Shown here one piece after another: positions 16,731 through 20,028 of a stretch of DNA of 20,028 nucleotides. Source of the stretch: Chara braunii. Lineage: Eukaryota; Streptophyta; Charophyceae; Charales; Characeae. The DNA lies in NCBI GenBank assembly GCA_003427395.1, contig BFEA01000103.1, positions 458,691 to 478,718 of the forward strand, given 5' to 3'. The notes beneath the pieces were generated by a model. The model had not been told where the DNA came from. It did no database searches and saw only the letters and a list, made by a program, of their open reading frames with translations. A program made the position numbers and the translations under genes. Every line of letters starts with the position of its first letter. The first letter of the stretch is position 1.

Positions 16731-17100
16731 CTAGTTGTATGCCAACTCGACATCCTGCAGCCGCTCGACCCAATCCTTCTGGTCGGGACGGATGAGAGTG
16801 CGAAGGTGAACCTGTGCGGTTTGATGCGCCCTCTCCGTTTGGCCATCGGTTTGGGGGTGACGAGCCGAACTTGGCTTGAGAGATGAGCCCCATTGTTTGA
16901 TGAGCGCCAACCAAAAATCGGACATGAACAAAGTATCATTGCAGACAATTTTCTTGGGTTAACCCTTGGTTCGAATCCAACCGGCGTAAAGAACTTCGGC
17001 CAACTACTTGGTGAGTCGGTCGACCACCGTGAGAATCCCATCCACACCGGTCTTGTGTTTGGGGAACGGCCCGGTAATATCCATGGCAATCACTTCCCTT
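16731..17100 (-). pseudogene. pol: Integrase catalytic core, interrupted
   Basis: Recognised on the minus strand: EVIAMDITGPFPKHKTGVDG with the first catalytic Asp (near 17080), ILTVVDRLTK followed by a TAG, then FMSDFWLALIKQWG, and ARHPQTDGQTERAHQT with the catalytic Glu at 16833-16835. Retroviral-type integrases use a D,D(35)E triad to join element DNA to the target. Around the second Asp the sequence reads VCNDTLFMS, one residue short of the common pattern, so that Asp may be lost. Stops after DRLTK, in the following segment and at 16731 break the frame. Confidence 0.85.
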
Positions 17101-17626
17101 CGGCGCAAGGGGACCGGTAATGGTCGCAACTTGCCGTACGAACGATGTTGCGAGATTTGCAGCGTCGACAAACCTCACATGGCTCGCAATAGCATGAAAC
17201 GTCGCCGAGAAGGCCGGGCCACCAAAATCGTTCGCGAAGTCGGAGCCGTGTACGCAAGTGAGAGTCACTCGGTACGCAAAGAAGGTCCTTCCCCCGCGTG
17301 TGGACAAGCAAGTACCCCTCTTGGATCTGGTAGTGAGAAGGTGCCGGATTTGGAGAGGAGCAATTTGCATACTTGTCGAGAAACTCAGGGTCGTCTTGGT
17401 AGTCGTGGATGAAACTGTCTCGCAGTTCGTAGTCAATCTTGAAGGTCGAATAGACAATGGTACAATGATCCGGACGTCGTGAAAGAGCATCCGCAAAACG
17501 GTTAGACTTCCCCGGAATGTGATCGGGAAAGAAGTCAAAATCGATGAAAGCCATCCATCGGGCGATGGTGCTATTGACGGTGTCTTGGGTCTTGTAGAAG
17601 GACCCATCGGAATTGACTTCGACCAA
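17090..17626 (-). pseudogene. pol: RNase H end and integrase zinc-finger remnant
   Basis: An open frame of 178 codons. The early part ends the RNase H/tether region: STIARWMAFIDFDFFPDHIP then GKSNRFADALSRRPDH. Later RLRLRERFWWPGLLGDVSCY then CEPCEVCRRCKSRN is the Cys-Cys half of the integrase N-terminal HHCC zinc finger. The His-His half is mostly gone: one His lies at SHLRTR, but the usual H-x-GHFG-like segment before RERFWWPG is absent, consistent with a small in-frame deletion. Confidence 0.85.
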
Positions 17627-18196
17627 GGAGGAAGTGTCGCCACCACATGAGCGCGTGGACGAAGACTAGGAGCTCTTCTTGCGTGCATCATCAATGGAGT
17701 GCACGACGGGCACTTTCTTGCTGAAGTACTCGACCGGGTGCCAGTCCACGCTATCATGTTGTTCGAGGACGACACCAATGCCATAGCCGGACGCATCCGT
17801 AGTGACGCATGTTGGTAATAGCGGGTCGTAGATTCGCAAGACCTCCCCAGATAATAGCGCGACTTTGAGAGCCAAAAGTGATTCCCACGCATCCTCTCCG
17901 AAGTCGAACAGCCAATCCTCGCATTGAAGCTTGGTCAAGTGGGCCGCGATCTTCGAATATCCCTTGATCAAACGTTGGTAGTAGCTGGCAACGCCAAGGA
18001 ACGAATAGACATCCGTGAAGTTTTGCGGCTCCGTCCACTCTTGGATGGCTTGAATCTTGTCCGACAACGGACTGATGCCCTCCGGTGTGACAAAATGGCC
18101 CAAGTATTCCACCTCTTGCCGGACAAATTCGCACTTACCGGTTGGCTTTGTACTTGGCGCGGCGGAGCGTCTCCAACACTCGATGAAGGTGCTCAA
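17627..18196 (-). pseudogene. pol: RT thumb/connection and RNase H
   Basis: The minus frame contains KCEFVRQEVEYLGHFVTPEG then ISPLSDKIQAIQEW, the thumb and connection typical of Ty3/Gypsy RT, then SFLGVASYYQRLIKGYS, and the RNase H start VTTDASGYGIGVVLEQ (about 17775-17804) with its first catalytic Asp. RNase H removes the RNA strand during reverse transcription. The frame is lost near 17680 at ARKKSS-stop, where a one-base change breaks the family's usual KEL segment, and resumes downstream in another frame. Confidence 0.9.
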
Positions 18197-18925
18197 GATG
18201 ATCCTCCAATGTCCGGCTATAGACGAGAATGTTGTCTAAGTAGACCAGCACGAACCGGTCCAACATTGCACGAAACTCGTTGGTCATTGCCGCTTGAAAG
18301 GTCGTCAGGGCGTTGGTGAGGCCAAAAGGCATGACCACCCACTCAAAATGCCCGTACCGCGTCTTGAACGCGGATTTGTAGCGATCATTCGGCCGGATCG
18401 AAATCTGATGATATCCCGACTTCAAATCCAACTTAGAAAAATACTTTGCGCCACCCAATCGCTCAAGAAGATCATCGATACGAGGAAGAGCACCCGCACT
18501 CTTGACGGTTTGCGCGTTGAGATTGCGGTAGTCGATGCACAGTCGTAGATCCTTGTAGTTCTTGCGTATGAAGAGAACTGGCGCTCCGTATGGGGAGCTA
18601 CTAGGGCGGATCCAGCCCTTGTCCAACAAGTCATCGAGTTGCGTGCGGAGGAGCGTAAGCTCCTCCTTGCTCATGCGATAAATGCAACCTTTCGACGACA
18701 CGACACCGGCCTCAAGAATGATTTCGTGAGAGATCGGCCGATCCTGCACCACACCGGTAGGTGACTCGAAGATGTCGGCGAACTCGTCAAGCAACCGCAG
18801 CACACGGGGGTCCGAAGACAAGTCCATGGGTGAAGAGCCGGCTACCACGACGATCCATAGGAAACATAGGCCTATCTCGATGGGCTGCTCGTAAGAGCAA
18901 GTAGCCCGGAACACAACTTGGCCGT
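18135..18925 (-). pseudogene. pol: Reverse transcriptase fingers and palm
   Basis: A long minus frame with GVVQDRPISHEIILEAG, then LDDLLDKGWIRPSSSPYGAP, KDLRLCIDYRNLNAQTV, FSKLDLKSGYHQISI, FGLTNALTTF and the catalytic box at 18231-18242. The box reads YLDN instead of YLDD, so the second catalytic Asp is Asn and polymerase activity should be lost. The frame ends at TAA near 18135, where a small deletion removes the NRDKCEF-type link to the thumb. The start shown is the entry into homology; a frameshift near 18920 separates it from the protease frame. Confidence 0.93.
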
Positions 18926-19246
18926 CACCACTTGGCATCGGATCGAAGGGTGCGGAAGAGGAATAGTACATGGCACTTCGGCGCCGAAAGCGTCGCGGAC
19001 AGTAAGAGTCCGCTGGTGGAAGTTGACCGTGTGATCCGCACTTGCAAGCCAAGGCATTCCCAAAATATCGTCGAAGTCCGTGTCCAAAATGTCGAACGTC
19101 ACCGGTTCGCATGCATGAGGTGCGAACTACACCGGTACGGCCTCGATGTAGCGGTCGATAAGTTGTTGCATCCGTCCGTCCACCAACTTGATCGCCGTCG
19201 GGTTTGCCTTCCTTCCAACTTGTGTGCCAAGGCCGGCCCTTTGCAT
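18872..19246 (-). pseudogene. pol: Retropepsin-type protease remnant
   Basis: FDILDTDFDDILGMPWLASA matches the second half of Ty3/Gypsy proteases (the ILG-MPWL flap-distal region), preceded by KLVDGRMQQLIDRYIEAVPV and a TAG. The active-site DSGA segment is absent. Upstream DNA passes within a few dozen bases into LTR sequence at 19248, so the deletion removed the protease N-terminus, gag and the leader. Confidence 0.8.
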
Positions 19247-19248
19247 AA

Positions 19249-19593
19249 AGGTTGTCTTGAAAATAGGCCAAAAATGGGGTTGAAGCTCAATCGAGGGTTT
19301 GTCTTGAAAATAGGCCAAAAATGGCCTGAGCTAAAACCCTGGTCTGGTGCCTGAGTTTCAGGGCAGGTCGATCTTACAAGGGCCTGCAAATGGCCCTCCG
19401 TTTCAGGCTGAAAAGACTCAGGGCCGGAAAGGCCTTGTTTTAGGCTGAGACGACACAGGGCCTGTAGGCCCTTGTTTTCAGGCTTTCAGGCTGAAACGAC
19501 ACAGGGCCTGTAGGCTCTTGTTTTCAGGCTTTCGGGCTGAAAACGATACGGGCCTGAAAATGGCCCGTGCAGCCTGTTGCAGGCGCAGCATGT

Positions 19594-19596
<3 letters not shown>
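19249..19596 (-). mobile_element. 5' LTR, truncated
   Basis: Shares TTGTCTTGAAAATAGGCC, the U3 hairpin units and GCCTGTTGCAGGCGCAGCAT followed by GTAAC with the 3' LTR in the same orientation. A 47-bp tandem duplication (GTCTTGAAAATAGGCC at 19254 and 19301) is present only in this copy. The TATA region and all of R-U5 are missing. The outermost bases end GTAAC, then TCTC begins, so the final base of the TG terminus is lost or changed. Confidence 0.8.
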
Positions 19597-19630
<34 letters not shown>

Positions 19631-20028
19631 CGCGCGCACGCATGCTTTTTTTTCCAGGTCTCAATGGACCACGGATCAGTTATGAAACTGATCAGAGCAG
19701 ATACTGCACTGGACAGTGTGTGTGTGTGGGAAGGACGTGGTTAGTTAACCATGTCGATGGACCTCTCTCTCTCCCTCTCCCCCTCTCTCTCTCGCTTGCT
19801 CGCTTGAGCGCGGGCGTGCTTTTTTTTTTTTTTTTTCTAGCATTAAAACACCTTGGTGGACAACGGATCAGATACGAAACTGAACGGAGCAGATACTACG
19901 CTTGGTCATGGGGGGGAGAGGGAGGGCGCGTAGTTGGTTAGATTGGGGTCTCTCTGTCTCGATCTCTCCCCCTCTCTGTCCCCCTCTCCCCCTCTCTCCC
20001 CCCCTCTCTGTCCCCCTCTCCCCCTCTC
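19597..20028. repeat. Tandem array units flanking the element, C/T-rich end
   Basis: Two diverged units about 192 bp apart share a (TC)n tract, GCGYGCNCG-type DNA, a T run, GGAC.ACGGATCAG.TA.GAAACTGA and AGCAGATACT (ACGGATCA at 19671 and 19863). The second ends GGGCGCGTAGTTGGTTAGAT, matching the unit left of the element near 14650. From 19948 the sequence is CT with C4-C7 runs, including a repeated CTCTCTGTCCCCCTCTCCCC phrase, an i-motif/G-quadruplex candidate. Confidence 0.85.

Larger units (their letters stand above)
14829..19596 (-). mobile_element. Ty3/Gypsy LTR retrotransposon, chromovirus-like, degenerate
   Basis: Minus-strand element in the order 5' LTR (truncated), protease relic, RT, RNase H, integrase, GPY/F module and chromodomain-like tail, polypurine tract, 3' LTR. 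RT before integrase is the Ty3/Gypsy order, and a chromodomain-like end points to the chromovirus branch, which uses this domain to choose chromatin targets. The rest of the 5' LTR, the primer-binding site, gag and the protease active site are missing, consistent with one deletion with a breakpoint near 19248. Many frameshifts and stops lie in pol. The outer ends are flanked by (TC)n on the same strand on both sides, implying insertion into a TC tract. Confidence 0.88.

Overview
The window looks like nuclear DNA of a green plant or alga (streptophyte). It contains decayed Ty3/Gypsy retrotransposons with plant-type gag-pol domains, a broken nuclear copy of a plant-type mitochondrial atp1 gene, long (TC)n, (GA)n, (TG)n and (GAA)n microsatellites, and no intact host gene that I can recognise. 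The repeat load reminds me of a charophyte alga such as Chara, but that is an impression and not a demonstration. There is no sign of bacterial organisation: no operons, ribosome binding sites or CRISPR.

Layout. 1-3250: apparently non-genic, with an (AC)n tract, a G-rich hexamer repeat, a fold-back element around an A18/T29 pair and a cluster of CG-rich palindromes. 3253-3358: a second fold-back. 3363-4861: minus-strand mitochondrial atp1 insertion (NUMT) carrying a 424-bp internal tandem duplication. 4862-5340: LTR fragment directly abutting the NUMT, with a (GA)n expansion inside it. 5341-8660: plus-strand Ty3/Gypsy gag-pol remnant, probably the body that followed this LTR. 8465-9384: a 460-bp tandem duplication covering the reverse-transcriptase core plus an LTR-end-like sequence. 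9385-14640: a repeat landscape of tandem duplications, palindromes and microsatellites, with one weak exon candidate (12929-13180, minus). 14829-19596: a minus-strand Ty3/Gypsy element with a TG...CA 3' LTR, polypurine tract, degenerate chromodomain, integrase, RNase H, reverse transcriptase and a protease remnant, and a truncated 5' LTR. 19597-20028: repeat units that continue the target array.

The two retroelements share an LTR family and about three quarters of their reverse-transcriptase sequence, so they are relatives. Neither is autonomous as read: both have several frameshifts, internal stops and missing domains. The minus-strand element appears to have landed inside a (TC)n tract of a local tandem array, because TC repeats lie directly outside both ends.

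The most consistent theme is local tandem duplication. Mitochondrial, retroelement, LTR and simple-repeat DNA alike carry head-to-tail duplications of 35 to 460 bp, many of them ending in or beside simple repeats. I found no convincing new gene system. The best leads are the structured U3 repeats of the LTR, the NUMT duplication history, and a dispersed palindromic repeat family around 10.4-11.5 kb.
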